Of a stretch of 64,000 bases of DNA, positions 8,786 through 17,379 are shown one piece after another. The stretch is from positions 496,001 to 560,000 of the forward strand of contig JAGYIL010000001.1 in NCBI GenBank assembly GCA_018402545.1. Direction: 5' to 3'. The notes beneath the pieces were generated by a model. That model saw only the letters and a program-made list of their open reading frames with translations. It made no database searches and was not told the DNA's origin. Within the stretch, counting starts at the first letter, position 1. Each line of letters opens with the position of its first letter. Made by a program: the position numbers and the translations under genes. The stretch comes from Saccharospirillum sp. (GTDB lineage Bacteria; Pseudomonadota; Gammaproteobacteria; Pseudomonadales; Natronospirillaceae).

Positions 8786-9618
8786 ACCAGCACGCCATAC
8801 AACATGCGCACCGCTGTGATGAACAGGAAGACGGCAAACAGCTGGCGCAGCAAACGGGCATTAATGGCGTGCGCTATGCGCGCGCCAATGGGGGCGGTCC
8901 ATAAGGTCATCGGGACGATCAGCGCAAAGCCGATCAGGTTCACATAGCCCAGCGAAAACGGCGGCCGCTCCGGCACGCCCCAGCCGTTGATCAGAAACCC
9001 CAGAGCACCGGGTACGCTGATGAAAATACCAATGGCCGCCGCCGTGCCTACGGCCCGGTGCATGGGCACCTGGCAGCGAGTGAGTACAGGCACACTGAGC
9101 GTGCCGCCACCAATACCCATCAGTGTGGAGAACCCGCCAATACCGGTTCCGATGCTGTGGCGAACCATGCCCTGGGGCAGGGTATTTGCCAGCGCTGCCG
9201 GTTCTTTAGAAATGGCCATATTAGCGGCCACTAAAAGCCCGATAACCCCAAACACCAGTGACAACACCTGGCCAGACACCAGGCCACTGACCAGCGTGCC
9301 GACCAGTACGCCGAACAGTAACGAGGGTGCCAATGACTTCAGCAGCGCGGAGTCCAGATTGCCTTTGTTGGCATGCGCCCGCGCCGAACGTAGGGAGGTG
9401 GGAATAATAGTCGCCAGCGATGTGCCCACCGCCACATGCATCTTCACCGTTTCATCAATGCCCAGCAGGGTGAACAGGTGATACAACACCGGCACAATCA
9501 CAATGCCACCACCCACACCAAGCAAACCTGCCATTAACCCGGCAATCACCCCGGTAACCGACAACGCCACGACCAGCCCGATGATCCAGCTCAGGCTGTA
9601 TTGATCCAGTAATTCCAA
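8782..9618 (-). CDS. TauE/SafE family sulfite/anion exporter-like permease
   Basis: A 278-residue membrane protein with about eight helices and the two family repeats: AGLMAGLLGVGGGIVIVPVL near 26-45 and STLMGIGGGTLSVPVLTRC in the second half. The conserved AVGTSLATIIPTSLRSARAH segment follows the first repeat. Members export sulfite, sulfoacetate or other C2 anions; the substrate here is unknown. The start ATG at 9618 is preceded by AAGGAACTTCC. The 3' end overlaps the GlyGly-CTERM remnant by 4 bp on the opposite strand. Confidence 0.9.
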   Translation of the reverse strand: MELLDQYSLSWIIGLVVALSVTGVIAGLMAGLLGVGGGIVIVPVLYHLFTLLGIDETVKMHVAVGTSLATIIPTSLRSARAHANKGNLDSALLKSLAPSLLFGVLVGTLVSGLVSGQVLSLVFGVIGLLVAANMAISKEPAALANTLPQGMVRHSIGTGIGGFSTLMGIGGGTLSVPVLTRCQVPMHRAVGTAAAIGIFISVPGALGFLINGWGVPERPPFSLGYVNLIGFALIVPMTLWTAPIGARIAHAINARLLRQLFAVFLFITAVRMLYGVLV

Positions 9619-9953
9619 TGGAAGTTCCTTGTTCTAAAAGCCATTATTGCAGCCCACCCAAACAGCCAGACTGCACTCCGGGCGTTTATAGCAAGACTGG
9701 AACCAATTGGCGACTTTAGCTGAATTAATGGTAACTTTAGCCTCTTTTGTCACTGAAGTTGCACCAGTATTGTGCGGTTCGAACCATTTTGGTGCTGGCA
9801 ATCGCGAGTGGTAAAGGCGTTTTCTGCTGTTAGTGGATGCCCTCTTTGCCAACCCAGTGAACGTTGGTTATTCGCGAGATATGACGTAGTCGGGTAGATT
9901 GGTTGGCCTAGCGCCCGTTGCGACTATAAAGGAATCGACCCGCGGCGTTTTTA
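9619..9953. other. Intergenic region, no convincing gene
   Basis: A 72-codon minus-strand frame (9634-9852) lacks a ribosome site, has odd composition and matches no family I know. The rest has no coding signal. The region lies in the same eroded stretch as the ABC and GlyGly-CTERM remnants, so it may be former coding DNA. Confidence 0.4.
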
Positions 9954-10112
9954 TTGAATGACGAGGAAGTTGAACTGAAGGCGTTGGCGCTGGCAACACC
10001 GGGGTTTGTAACGGATCTGGGCTCGCGGCTTGTCACCATGTTCAGTGAGCCGGGCAGTGGCCTTGAACTGGATCTGAGCTATTTGGAAACACGGTCGGAT
10101 ACCGACAACTAG
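9954..10112 (+). pseudogene. Short coding-like remnant before the SH3 gene
   Basis: After an in-frame TAA near 9930, a frame of about 52-60 codons reads FLLNDEEVELKALALATPGF, VTDLGSRLVTMFSEPGSGLE and LDLSYLETRSD before TAG at 10110-10112. Codon use resembles the genome's real genes, but there is no ATG and no good ribosome site; TTG at 9954 is the only possible start. It ends 14 bp before the SH3-protein ATG. It is most likely the 3' end of a deleted gene that once preceded the SH3 gene, or a very small gene. No function can be named. Confidence 0.35.
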
Positions 10113-10126
10113 GGAGGCCGTCGGCG

Positions 10127-10480
10127 ATGCACTTGCGTAATGCCATTGTGACCCGAGACCATAAATCCAACTACCCAAACCCTGTTGCATTTGAACCGGG
10201 CGATCAGTTGGAAGTGGGCGCAGAAGACACCGAGTTTCTAGGGTGGGTACGTATTATCGATAAAGTCGGTAATGAGGGCTGGGCGCCTCTGGAATACATT
10301 CAGCTGTCTGAAAATCATTCAACAGCAGTTGCGTTGAAAGCCTATTCAGCAAAAGAGTTAGACGTAGAACCAGGAGACCGGCTAATTGTTAAACACGAGC
10401 ATTGCCAGTGGTGCTGGGTAGAGCATGCAGATAAAGGGGCAGGCTGGGTGCCGGAAGAATGTTTGAAGGCTGCAGATTGA
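10127..10480 (+). CDS. Small protein with two SH3-like domains
   Basis: A 117-residue cytoplasmic protein without a signal peptide. It consists of two SH3-like halves of about 55 residues each. Half one has FEPGDQLEVGAEDTEFLGWV followed by EGWAPLEYIQ. Half two repeats the pattern with VEPGDRLIVKHEHCQWCWVE and AGWVPEECL. The paired W-V-P/A-x-E-x ends are typical of bacterial SH3 proteins. A GGAGG ribosome site lies 10 nt upstream of the ATG. The binding partner and role are unknown. Confidence 0.82.
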   Translation: MHLRNAIVTRDHKSNYPNPVAFEPGDQLEVGAEDTEFLGWVRIIDKVGNEGWAPLEYIQLSENHSTAVALKAYSAKELDVEPGDRLIVKHEHCQWCWVEHADKGAGWVPEECLKAAD

Positions 10481-10552
10481 CTTGGCACGCCTATATGAAA
10501 TGACGGATGACTAGTGAAGTCGAGAAACAGTTTTGAGGGAGTCTGAGACAGG

Positions 10553-11068
10553 GTGAATATTGAAGTAAGAAAGGCAAGGGCGGGTGATGAAACCCGCATG
10601 GCAGAGATCCAGGTAGCGGCCTGGCGGCGTGCTTACTCGGGCATAATGTCACCCGCGCTACTGGATGCACTCGACGTAAACCAGAAGACGGATATGTGGC
10701 GCAATGCATTGGAGCGCGCCGGCAAAGGGTCATACATTGTTGCCGAGGTGAAAGGTCGTGTAGAAGGCTTTGCCGTGTTCGGCCCGGCCCGCGACAAGGA
10801 TCTTGATGGATCCGAGACTGCTGAAATCGTGTCGATCAATATCGACCCCGATAAGTGGGGTTACGGATTGGGGCGTTCCCTGTTGAATTCTATGATCGAA
10901 CAACTCAGCACCGATGGATTTGGATCCATCTACCTTTGGGTGGTGGAGCAGAATGAACGAGCCATTCGGCTTTATCAGCGCAATGGTTTTGTCCGCGAGG
11001 GTAGTATAAAGACCGACCCCAAACACTCCGCTATTCAAGAACTAAGGCTGGTTAGAAACATGGCCTAG
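10553..11068 (+). CDS. GNAT-family N-acetyltransferase
   Basis: A 171-residue cytosolic acetyltransferase using acetyl-CoA. The N-terminal VRKARAGDETRMAEIQVAAW is the usual beta1-alpha1 start. The acetyl-CoA loop is IDPDKWGYGLGRSLLNSMIE, close to the R/Q-x-x-G-x-G/A consensus, and the C-terminal IYLWVVEQNERAIRLYQRNG is the typical beta5-alpha4 segment. The start is a GTG at 10553 with GAGGGA 12 nt upstream. The acceptor substrate cannot be told from sequence; YobR/RimI-like amino-acid or protein acetylation is possible. Confidence 0.9.
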   Translation: MNIEVRKARAGDETRMAEIQVAAWRRAYSGIMSPALLDALDVNQKTDMWRNALERAGKGSYIVAEVKGRVEGFAVFGPARDKDLDGSETAEIVSINIDPDKWGYGLGRSLLNSMIEQLSTDGFGSIYLWVVEQNERAIRLYQRNGFVREGSIKTDPKHSAIQELRLVRNMA

Positions 11069-11100
11069 TTGCCTGTGCACAGGGCGTTAAAACAGGCGCT

Positions 11101-12087
11101 TCATGAGAGGCTAAGCTGGCCCAATTGATCCACCGATACGTTAACGGGGTCGGAAATTTGCCCGACAAACTTACCTTGCTGTGTATCATGCAGAAACCCC
11201 ATAAACAGCAACTCTTCCTTGTGGCGTACGATCTTTCCCGCATAGCGACGAACCGGGTCTGAGCCATCCAGAAAAGGCCCTGGTGCCACCCGCCACGGGC
11301 CCAGATGATGGTCGGCAACCAAGTAGTGGGTGCCGCCGACGGGCGAACCATCTGCCTGGTCGGCATAGCGCTTTGACCAATGCTCGGCATTGGTACAGAA
11401 CAGGCAGTACCAGCGACTCTGGTGTTTGAACACCTGGGGGACCTCCAGTTGGCCAAAGCTACCTGCGAAGACCGGGGGTTGAATTTGCCAGTGGTACAAA
11501 TCTGGCGAGTAAGCCAGGCCAATAGCGCCGGCTTCGTTGGCCTCTGCCGGACCGGGGACGCGAGCGGTGAAGTACATCAGCCAGCCATCGCCGTCGGGGT
11601 CTTTCATCACCCAGGGGTCCCGCAGGGCGCGGTCGTGCCAATAGCCCGGGGTGTACTCTTCATACAATGCCCGGTCGATATCGAGGGCCAGGCCGGTACC
11701 GACGCGTTGCCAATCGTGGCCGTCGGTACTGGTGGCGTGTCCAATACGTTGTTTCAGACCCTGTTCGCTGTTCCGGGTGCCGGTGTAGAACAGGTGCCAC
11801 AGGCCCGCATCGTCTTTAATAACCGAACCGGTCCAGGTGGTTTTGTCGTCCCAGGCCGGAGCTTCGGCCGGTTGCAGACAGGTTCCCTTGATTGTCCAGT
11901 TACGCAGGTCTGTCGAGATGGCATGCCCCTGAGTGACGTGCCAGTGGCGCAAGTTCGGATCGTTAAGGCGTTTGTCGGCCTGAAGGTAGTAGAGGTGCCA
12001 GTCGTCACCTTCCTGGTAAAGCCAAAAGTCCCAGACCCATTTATCGTCGAGTGCCAGCATCAGGTTTGCTCTGTGTTTAAGGGGCAA
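11101..12087 (-). CDS. Glycoside hydrolase, five-bladed beta-propeller (GH32/GH43/GH68-like)
   Basis: A 328-residue enzyme with the three acidic positions expected of the clan: Asp20 in WVWDFW, Asp157 in LRDPW (the RDP motif) and Glu215 in LEVPQV. Repeated blade motifs (ISTDLRNW, TSTDGHDW, YSPDLYHW) mark the propeller. No signal peptide is present, so it is cytosolic and probably acts on an imported oligosaccharide, possibly a fructoside. I chose the TTG start at 12087 because AAGG lies 7 nt upstream and the family has residues before the LALDDKWVW strand; ATG at 12060 is the alternative. It follows a threonine-aldolase gene by 24 bp, probably co-transcribed. The exact family and substrate are uncertain. 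Confidence 0.8.
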   Translation of the reverse strand: MPLKHRANLMLALDDKWVWDFWLYQEGDDWHLYYLQADKRLNDPNLRHWHVTQGHAISTDLRNWTIKGTCLQPAEAPAWDDKTTWTGSVIKDDAGLWHLFYTGTRNSEQGLKQRIGHATSTDGHDWQRVGTGLALDIDRALYEEYTPGYWHDRALRDPWVMKDPDGDGWLMYFTARVPGPAEANEAGAIGLAYSPDLYHWQIQPPVFAGSFGQLEVPQVFKHQSRWYCLFCTNAEHWSKRYADQADGSPVGGTHYLVADHHLGPWRVAPGPFLDGSDPVRRYAGKIVRHKEELLFMGFLHDTQQGKFVGQISDPVNVSVDQLGQLSLS

Positions 12088-12111
12088 GAACGGGCCTTGC
12101 CCGGTGTGCGG

Positions 12112-13215
12112 TTATGCCGTGAGTGTGTTTGACATGTCTTTGCCAAACTGCTGTATCCAGGTTGCCCACTCGTCTTTTTCCAGCAAGTCGAAGGCATCGC
12201 CGACATTGATTTCACAGTGGAGTGCATCGTCATCAGTACGGTAGGGCGGTGGAATCAGGGCGATGTTGTGTTGCTGCATCCAGCGCTCGCCTTTGATCAG
12301 AAATGCTTCTGGCTGGCAGCGAATGCGCAGGCGGAACATGTTGGTGTGCGGGATTTTTGGCCAGGTGGAAACACCGGGTAGCTGGTTCAGTTGTTCAGCC
12401 AGCCAGCGTGCCTGTTGGCGACGTTCCGGCAGTGCCTGCAGATGCCTGGCCAGGCCCTCGCGCGCGGCGATCACATAAGGGTACAGCGCATACAGGGTGC
12501 CACCGACGCGGCGCTGCCAGACCTTTGCACGGGCAATGAAGTCCGCATCGCCCACCAGCATGGCACCGGCAATGCCGCCCAGGTCTTTGTAGAAGCTTAC
12601 GTAGACGGAATCGAACAGGGCGGCGATGTCTGCCAGCGATTTATCGTACGCCGCCGGGCATTGCCACAGGCGGGCGCCATCCATATGCAATTTGATGCCC
12701 TGCGCGCGGGCCCAGTCGCTCTGGCGCACCAGTTCATCCCACTGCGGCAGTTGGCCGCCGATTTCGCGCATGGGCAGTTCCAGAAGCACCGCGGCCAGTG
12801 GGTCGCGAGCGGCGGCTTTCAGATCTTCCAGCAACGGAACCCGATGTGATTCACCCAGTTCGCAACCCTTCAGCTGCCACAGAACCTGGTAACTGTTGTG
12901 TTCGTGCAAGGCAACGTGGCTAGTGGCGTGCAGGGCCACAAAGTCGGTTCGTGCCAGGTCAGCCCAGATGCGCAGCGCAATCGGCTGCGCCATGGTGCCG
13001 CTGGGCATGAAGAGGGCGGCCTCCTTGCCCAGCAAGTCAGCGACCTCTCGCTCGAACGATTCGATCAGCTCGCCACTGCCGTAATTGTCGATCTGTTCAT
13101 CGTCGCCGGTGGCATCCGCCAGGCGTTGCAAGGTGGCTTTGATCGACTCTGGTTTGTGGCGGCTCGCATTGATCGCACACGCCCGAAAGGTGGTTCTATA
13201 GTGGTCAACAGACAT
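12112..13215 (-). CDS. Threonine aldolase-family PLP enzyme
   Basis: A 367-residue fold-type I PLP enzyme of the beta-eliminating lyase/threonine aldolase family, cleaving L-threonine or L-allo-threonine to glycine and acetaldehyde, or a related beta-hydroxy amino acid. Visible signatures: YGSGELIESFE near 45, the cofactor-stacking segment HATSHVALHEHN (96-107), KLHMDGARLW with Asp179 contacting the pyridine nitrogen, and the Schiff-base Lys210 in SFYKDLGGIAGA. The sequence is somewhat longer than E. coli LtaE (333), with extra N-terminal residues. A glycoside hydrolase gene follows on the same strand. Substrate stereochemistry is not predictable. Confidence 0.87.
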   Translation of the reverse strand: MSVDHYRTTFRACAINASRHKPESIKATLQRLADATGDDEQIDNYGSGELIESFEREVADLLGKEAALFMPSGTMAQPIALRIWADLARTDFVALHATSHVALHEHNSYQVLWQLKGCELGESHRVPLLEDLKAAARDPLAAVLLELPMREIGGQLPQWDELVRQSDWARAQGIKLHMDGARLWQCPAAYDKSLADIAALFDSVYVSFYKDLGGIAGAMLVGDADFIARAKVWQRRVGGTLYALYPYVIAAREGLARHLQALPERRQQARWLAEQLNQLPGVSTWPKIPHTNMFRLRIRCQPEAFLIKGERWMQQHNIALIPPPYRTDDDALHCEINVGDAFDLLEKDEWATWIQQFGKDMSNTLTA

Positions 13216-13353
13216 GCAGAGGTACCCAGTTTCATTAAAGACAGAAGTTTAGCGCTTTTGGGGTCATTGTTCAGGCCCGGAAATGTCCGTTAGCGGATGC
13301 TTCCGGTCTTTCACCATGGAACGCCATGTGCCAGGGTAAAGTTGACGCTCAGG

Positions 13354-13367
13354 TTGATCTGGATCAA
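13354..13367 (+). promoter_or_regulatory. FNR/Anr box TTGAT-CTGG-ATCAA
   Basis: A perfect match to the FNR/Anr consensus TTGAT-N4-ATCAA, 135 bp before the UbiA-family gene start. A possible -10 element TATAGT lies at 13409-13414, which would put the box near -60, a class I activator position. Oxygen-responsive control of the UbiA/DoxX pair is therefore likely; the promoter itself is inferred. Confidence 0.7.
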
Positions 13368-13501
13368 GCGAATGGCAATTGGTAAACGCAGGTCTGCCCA
13401 GGGTGAACTATAGTGCAGAGTCGGCTTGAGCGGTTCGGGTGGTTTCCAGGTGCAACGCCCAGCTCAGGCAACGAACATTAACAAGGAGCGCTCAGTCTAA
13501 A

Positions 13502-14488
13502 ATGATTCCAACCTGGCCAGAAATAATGACCAAGATTCCCCGGCTCGATGCAACGGACTGGGGCGCCATGGGGTTGGCAAAACGCTGGTTTGTGGCCACT
13601 CGGGCGGCCGTGTTTGTGATGACCCTGTTTTCCGCCGGCATCGGCATGTTACTCGCAATTCCGGCCGGTCAGTTTGATCTGATCAACGCTGCGCTTGTGT
13701 GTTTGGGGCTGGTGCTGGCTCACGCGACTAACAACCTGCTGAACGACTGGACCGATTCGAAAAAAGGAGTGGATAAAGACAATTACTTTCGAACCCAATA
13801 CGGTCCGCAGCCGCTGGAAAACGGCTTGCTGACCGAGCGGCAAATGATGGGCTACATCGGGCTCACCGGTGCCGCTGCGCTGGCCATTGGCGCCGCATTG
13901 GTGGTGCGGACCGATCTCATTACCTTGTATTTCATGCTGGCGGGCGCCTTCTTTGTGCTGTTTTATACCTGGCCGCTGAAATACATCGGCCTGGGCGAGC
14001 CTGCGGTCTGGCTGGTTTGGGGGCCGCTGATGGTGCTGGGCTCGGCCTATGTGGTTTCCGCAGAACTGACGTCGTTCCAGTTCTGGATCGCCCTGGTTTA
14101 TGGCATTGGCCCAACCTCGGTATTGTTGGGTAAGCATACCGACAAACTGAAGCAGGATCGTGCCAAAGGGGTGCACACACTTCCGGTGATTCTGGGAGAG
14201 ACCGGTAGCCGGAATTTAACACTCGGGCTTTGGGCGCTGCAGTACCTGGTGCTGACGCTGGGCGTGCTGACCGGGGTGCTGAGTATCTGGTTCTTACTGG
14301 TCTGGCTGGCTTTGCCTCGCTTTATCATCACGTTTAAACGGTTTCGCCAGCCTCGTCCGCTGGAGCGTCCTGAGACCATACCTGAGGATGTATGGCCACT
14401 CTATCTGGTCGCCTTTGCATTCAACTACAACAAGCTGTTTAGCGGAACATTGGTGCTGGCTATTTTGCTCAGCCTGTTGTTCGGCTAA
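13502..14488 (+). CDS. UbiA-family prenyltransferase
   Basis: A 328-residue inner-membrane protein with about eight helices and both Asp-rich prenyl-diphosphate/Mg2+ motifs: NDWTD (81-85, followed by SKKGVD) and DKLKQD (214-219). It would transfer a prenyl chain to an aromatic acceptor, as MenA, UbiA or heme O synthase do. The NDxxDxxxGxD form resembles MenA-like members, but no menaquinone genes are nearby. I start it at ATG 13502; the longer frame has no upstream support. The DoxX-family gene begins 31 bp downstream and a perfect FNR box lies upstream, which points to a quinone or membrane-redox role under low oxygen (inference). Confidence 0.85.
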   Translation: MIPTWPEIMTKIPRLDATDWGAMGLAKRWFVATRAAVFVMTLFSAGIGMLLAIPAGQFDLINAALVCLGLVLAHATNNLLNDWTDSKKGVDKDNYFRTQYGPQPLENGLLTERQMMGYIGLTGAAALAIGAALVVRTDLITLYFMLAGAFFVLFYTWPLKYIGLGEPAVWLVWGPLMVLGSAYVVSAELTSFQFWIALVYGIGPTSVLLGKHTDKLKQDRAKGVHTLPVILGETGSRNLTLGLWALQYLVLTLGVLTGVLSIWFLLVWLALPRFIITFKRFRQPRPLERPETIPEDVWPLYLVAFAFNYNKLFSGTLVLAILLSLLFG

Positions 14489-14519
14489 GCCCATGCACGC
14501 ATAACGCAGGAGAATACTC

Positions 14520-15002
14520 ATGATTGGAACCTGGCTAAGGGAAGCGACCGTCGCTTCTTACTTTCTGGCAGTGGCCCGAGTCTGGCTCGGTTATCAATGG
14601 CTGATGGCTGGCTGGGGTAAAGTGGCCGGCGAGTTCAGCGCTGTTGGCTTTCTGCGCGGTGCCATTGCCAATTCCCAGGGCGAGCGCCCTCTGGTACAAG
14701 CCTGGTGGGCATCGTTTCTGGAAAATTTTGCACTGCCCAATGCGGCGCTGTTCGAGTTCATGATTGCCTGGGGTGAGGTGCTGGTCGGCCTGGGGTTGAT
14801 CGTTGGCGCATTCAGTTTGCTCGCTGTGTTTTTTGGCATGGTGATGAATTTTTCATTCCTGCTCTCAGGCGCGATCAGTGTGAACCCGCAAATGATACTG
14901 GTCAGTTTTATCCTGTTATCGGGCAGCCGAAACACAGGGTTAATTGGCCTGGACCGTTGGATCATGCCGTATCTGAGGGCACGACTCACCGGGCGACATT
15001 AA
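14520..15002 (+). CDS. DoxX-family membrane protein
   Basis: A 160-residue inner-membrane protein of four helices with the DoxX signature: ARVWLGYQWLMAGWGKV near the N-terminus and FEFMIAWGEVLVGLGLIVGA in helix two. Relatives include the small subunit of thiosulfate:quinone oxidoreductase and poorly known redox membrane proteins. The start has a GCAGGAG ribosome site. It follows the UbiA-family gene with a 31-bp gap and is probably in the same FNR-linked transcript. Confidence 0.88.
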   Translation: MIGTWLREATVASYFLAVARVWLGYQWLMAGWGKVAGEFSAVGFLRGAIANSQGERPLVQAWWASFLENFALPNAALFEFMIAWGEVLVGLGLIVGAFSLLAVFFGMVMNFSFLLSGAISVNPQMILVSFILLSGSRNTGLIGLDRWIMPYLRARLTGRH

Positions 15003-15107
15003 AATAAAAGAGAGCAGATTATAGGTGCAGGCCAACGGCGTTTGCTGCCATTGAATTTTTCAACAGAAGGCCTTGTTGAGCCCGCCAGCCAGGGAGCGGC
15101 GGCAAGA

Positions 15108-15884
15108 TCAGTTGATACTGGCATTGACGCCAAGATGCTCCTGATACACCTGATCGATGAACCCGCTGGCTTGGAGTTCTTCCATGACACGATCGTATTG
15201 CGACATGAGTCGCGGCATATCGGGATGGGTGGAGTTCTTCAGGAAGACGTTATAGTAAGGTCGGGTCGACAGTGGCTTGTCGAGAAACGTCAGGCGGTCT
15301 TCAACCTGGCGGTTTCGAATGAGATAGAGTGTTTCTGCAGTACTCATGGGCGCCATATCAATGCGGCCTGATAATAGCATGTCAATCAGCAGGCGGTGAT
15401 CGGTCACCATTGTTCGGTTGAGCGGCGCTGCCCAGAATTCCGGTGTATAGGCCCACGATTGCACGGCGCCAATGCGCCAGGGTGTCAGGTCATCAAGACT
15501 GGAGTAAGAAATGGTCCCGACGTCTTCTGTGCGAATGAAGAAGCGCCAGCTGAGCTGTTTGTACGAAGCGCTTGGGTAATGCAAGGATTCAGCCCGCTCC
15601 TGGCTGTAGGAAATGCTCATGATAACGTCGATGTGCCCCGCCTCGGCCTCCCGTAACATCCGGCTGCCAGAATCGAGCAAGTGGAGCTCGTAGTCTATTT
15701 CAAGTGTCTCTAGTACCCGCCCCATGATCTGGGCATCAATTCCTATAACACGATGTCCTTCATGCATTTTGAAAGGCGGCTCGGCGATGCCGACCACCAC
15801 CAGGGGAGACCCTTGTACTGTCATGCTGACGCTGAGCACGGCCAGAATCAGCAGTGTAAGTCTCCGCAATATCGGTTGAATCAT
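15108..15884 (-). CDS. Periplasmic substrate-binding protein, family 3-like
   Basis: A 258-residue secreted protein. The signal peptide spans about 1-26 (LRRLTLLILAVLSVSMTVQG). The mature part has the solute-binding family 3 layout: AEPPFKMHEGHRVIGIDAQI at the first lobe, EAGHIDVIMSISYSQERA, and RIGAVQSW in the hinge region. ATG 15884 was chosen because it precedes the signal peptide; a TTG at 15932 would add an unrelated stretch. No ABC permease genes adjoin it, so it may be an orphan binding protein, a chemoreceptor partner, or act with a distant transporter. The ligand is unknown, polar amino acids being typical. Confidence 0.83.
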   Translation of the reverse strand: MIQPILRRLTLLILAVLSVSMTVQGSPLVVVGIAEPPFKMHEGHRVIGIDAQIMGRVLETLEIDYELHLLDSGSRMLREAEAGHIDVIMSISYSQERAESLHYPSASYKQLSWRFFIRTEDVGTISYSSLDDLTPWRIGAVQSWAYTPEFWAAPLNRTMVTDHRLLIDMLLSGRIDMAPMSTAETLYLIRNRQVEDRLTFLDKPLSTRPYYNVFLKNSTHPDMPRLMSQYDRVMEELQASGFIDQVYQEHLGVNASIN

Positions 15885-16170
15885 AGGGGCCAGGTCGATA
15901 ATGGTATCGTCCAATAGTAGCTTCAAACGCAAGCCGGTGCGACAGCAGAGTGCCAGGATTTCAGCTTCGGGCTGCCTTGGTTTTGAAAGTCAGCAGAGGT
16001 GTTATCCATGTTAAATGCGAACGGGCGAATGGTACCAGGCTTGTATGCCCGGGCAGAAACCGCACTGGCCTCGTTTCGATATTGCAGTATCGTGGTCAAA
16101 GGAGCAATGTAGAGTACGACCCCGATGAGTGGGGTCAGCAACATACATAGAACACTACAAGGAGACGACC
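15885..16170. other. Divergent intergenic region, no gene seen
   Basis: Non-coding stretch between the substrate-binding gene (minus) and the DUF3185 gene (plus), expected to hold both promoters. I see no recognised operator or convincing small gene. Confidence 0.4.
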
Positions 16171-16386
16171 ATGAGTAAAGGTTCAGGGCTGCCGTTGAGG
16201 GCGATCGGCATTGCATTACTGGTACTGGGAGCGGGCCTGGCATTCTGGGGTTTCCAGTTGTCGGAATCCGTTGGCTCGCAGGTGACTGAACTCGTTACCG
16301 GTTCGGAGACCGACCGGGTCATGATGCTTTACATAGGCGGTGCAGCAAGCTTTGCAGTCGGTCTCTATCTGTTTCTGAAAAAGTAG
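16171..16386 (+). CDS. DUF3185 family small membrane protein
   Basis: A 71-residue protein with two hydrophobic helices (IGIALLVLGAGLAFWGFQ and MLYIGGAASFAVGLYLFL) joined by a polar loop containing the family's SESVGSQVTELVTGSETDR segment. DUF3185 members are small inner-membrane proteins of unknown role, often stress-associated. The ATG at 16171 has an AAGGAG site 7 nt upstream; the longer frame is not supported. Two hairpins follow the stop. Confidence 0.85.
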   Translation: MSKGSGLPLRAIGIALLVLGAGLAFWGFQLSESVGSQVTELVTGSETDRVMMLYIGGAASFAVGLYLFLKK

Positions 16387-16390
16387 TCAG

Positions 16391-16432
16391 CAGGGTGTGG
16401 TGAGTTTCATCGGGTGAGTCACCACAACCCTG
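16391..16432 (+). terminator. Stem-loop after the DUF3185 gene
   Basis: Strong inverted repeat CAGGGT-GTGGTGA / TCACCAC-A-ACCCTG, 13 paired bases with one bulge, starting 5 nt after the DUF3185 stop. There is no U-tract, so it may pause RNA polymerase or protect the mRNA end rather than terminate alone. Confidence 0.55.
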
Positions 16433-16450
16433 TACGTATGGTCAGCCTGA

Positions 16451-16484
16451 AAGGGCTCCGTAACCGTTCGCGGGAGCCTTTTTG
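16451..16484 (+). terminator. Rho-independent terminator
   Basis: Stem AAGGGCTCC / GGGAGCCTT with outer A-T pairs (16451-16459 with 16473-16481), followed by TTTTT. It ends the DUF3185 transcript and lies in front of the convergent YghU-like gene. Confidence 0.7.
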
Positions 16485-16536
16485 CTCTCTTAACCCCCTG
16501 ATTTTAAACGGTTAATTCAGCCTTCTAACAAGACGG

Positions 16537-17379
16537 CTATTTATCAAAGTCGCTGGCATCATGTCGCTCGGGCAGTTGCTCTTCCGGTTCACCCCAGGTG
16601 CGATTCACCATCTCACCCCGTTTTACGGCAGGCCGGTCGGCAATGGCATTGGCCCAGCGCAGCACATGGGTGTAGCCGTCGGCTTCAAGAAATTCAGCAG
16701 CCTCATACACCTTGTTCTGCACCAGCCAGCCATACCAGGGGTAGGTGGCGATGTCGGCAATGCTGTAGTCGTCACCACACAGGTAAGTGTTCTCGGCGAG
16801 GTGACGGTTCAGCACGTCGAGCTGGCGTTTCACTTCCATGGTGTAACGGTTGATCGGGTATTCGTATTTCTCCGGCGCGTAGGCATAAAAATGGCCAAAG
16901 CCGCCACCGAGAATCGGCGCGCTGCCCATTTGCCAGAACAGCCAGTTGAAACATTCTGTGCGCCCAGCCGGCGAGTCGGGAATAAAGGCGTTAAATTTTT
17001 CCGCCAGATACATCAGGATGGAACCGGACTCAAACACCCGCTGTGGCGGGGTGACGCTGTGGTCCATTAAGGCGGGTATCTTGGAGTTGGGGTTGGCTTC
17101 CACAAAGCCGGAGCCAAACTGGTCCCCTTCCATGATATTGATCAGCCAGGCGTCATATTCGGCGCCAGCAATGCCCGCGGCTAATAGTTCTTCCAGCATG
17201 ATGGTGACTTTAACGCCATTGGGGGTGGCCAGTGAATGCAGCTGCAGGGGGTGTTTGCCAACCGGCAGCGGTTTATCGTGAGTGGGGCCAGCGATGGGGC
17301 GGTTGATGTTGGCAAACTGCCCACCGTTGCCGGGTTCCCAGGTCCATACTTTGGGGGGTGTGTAGCTGTTATCGCTCAT
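16537..17379 (-). CDS. yghU: YghU-like glutathione S-transferase / disulfide-bond reductase
   Basis: A 280-residue cytosolic protein (E. coli YghU 288). It begins with the subfamily-specific YTPPKVWTWEPGNGGQFANI segment, which precedes the thioredoxin-like GST domain (about 40-130, with NPNSKIPAL and ESGSILMYL). The helical C-terminal domain holds ECFNWLFWQMGSAPILGGGF. YghU binds two glutathiones and reduces disulfides and peroxides with little classic transferase activity. The gene is monocistronic, and a terminator faces its 3' end. Confidence 0.93.
   Translation of the reverse strand: MSDNSYTPPKVWTWEPGNGGQFANINRPIAGPTHDKPLPVGKHPLQLHSLATPNGVKVTIMLEELLAAGIAGAEYDAWLINIMEGDQFGSGFVEANPNSKIPALMDHSVTPPQRVFESGSILMYLAEKFNAFIPDSPAGRTECFNWLFWQMGSAPILGGGFGHFYAYAPEKYEYPINRYTMEVKRQLDVLNRHLAENTYLCGDDYSIADIATYPWYGWLVQNKVYEAAEFLEADGYTHVLRWANAIADRPAVKRGEMVNRTWGEPEEQLPERHDASDFDK

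Noticed and set aside
9634-9852. 72-codon minus-strand frame
   Set aside because: No ribosome site, no family pattern, odd composition.
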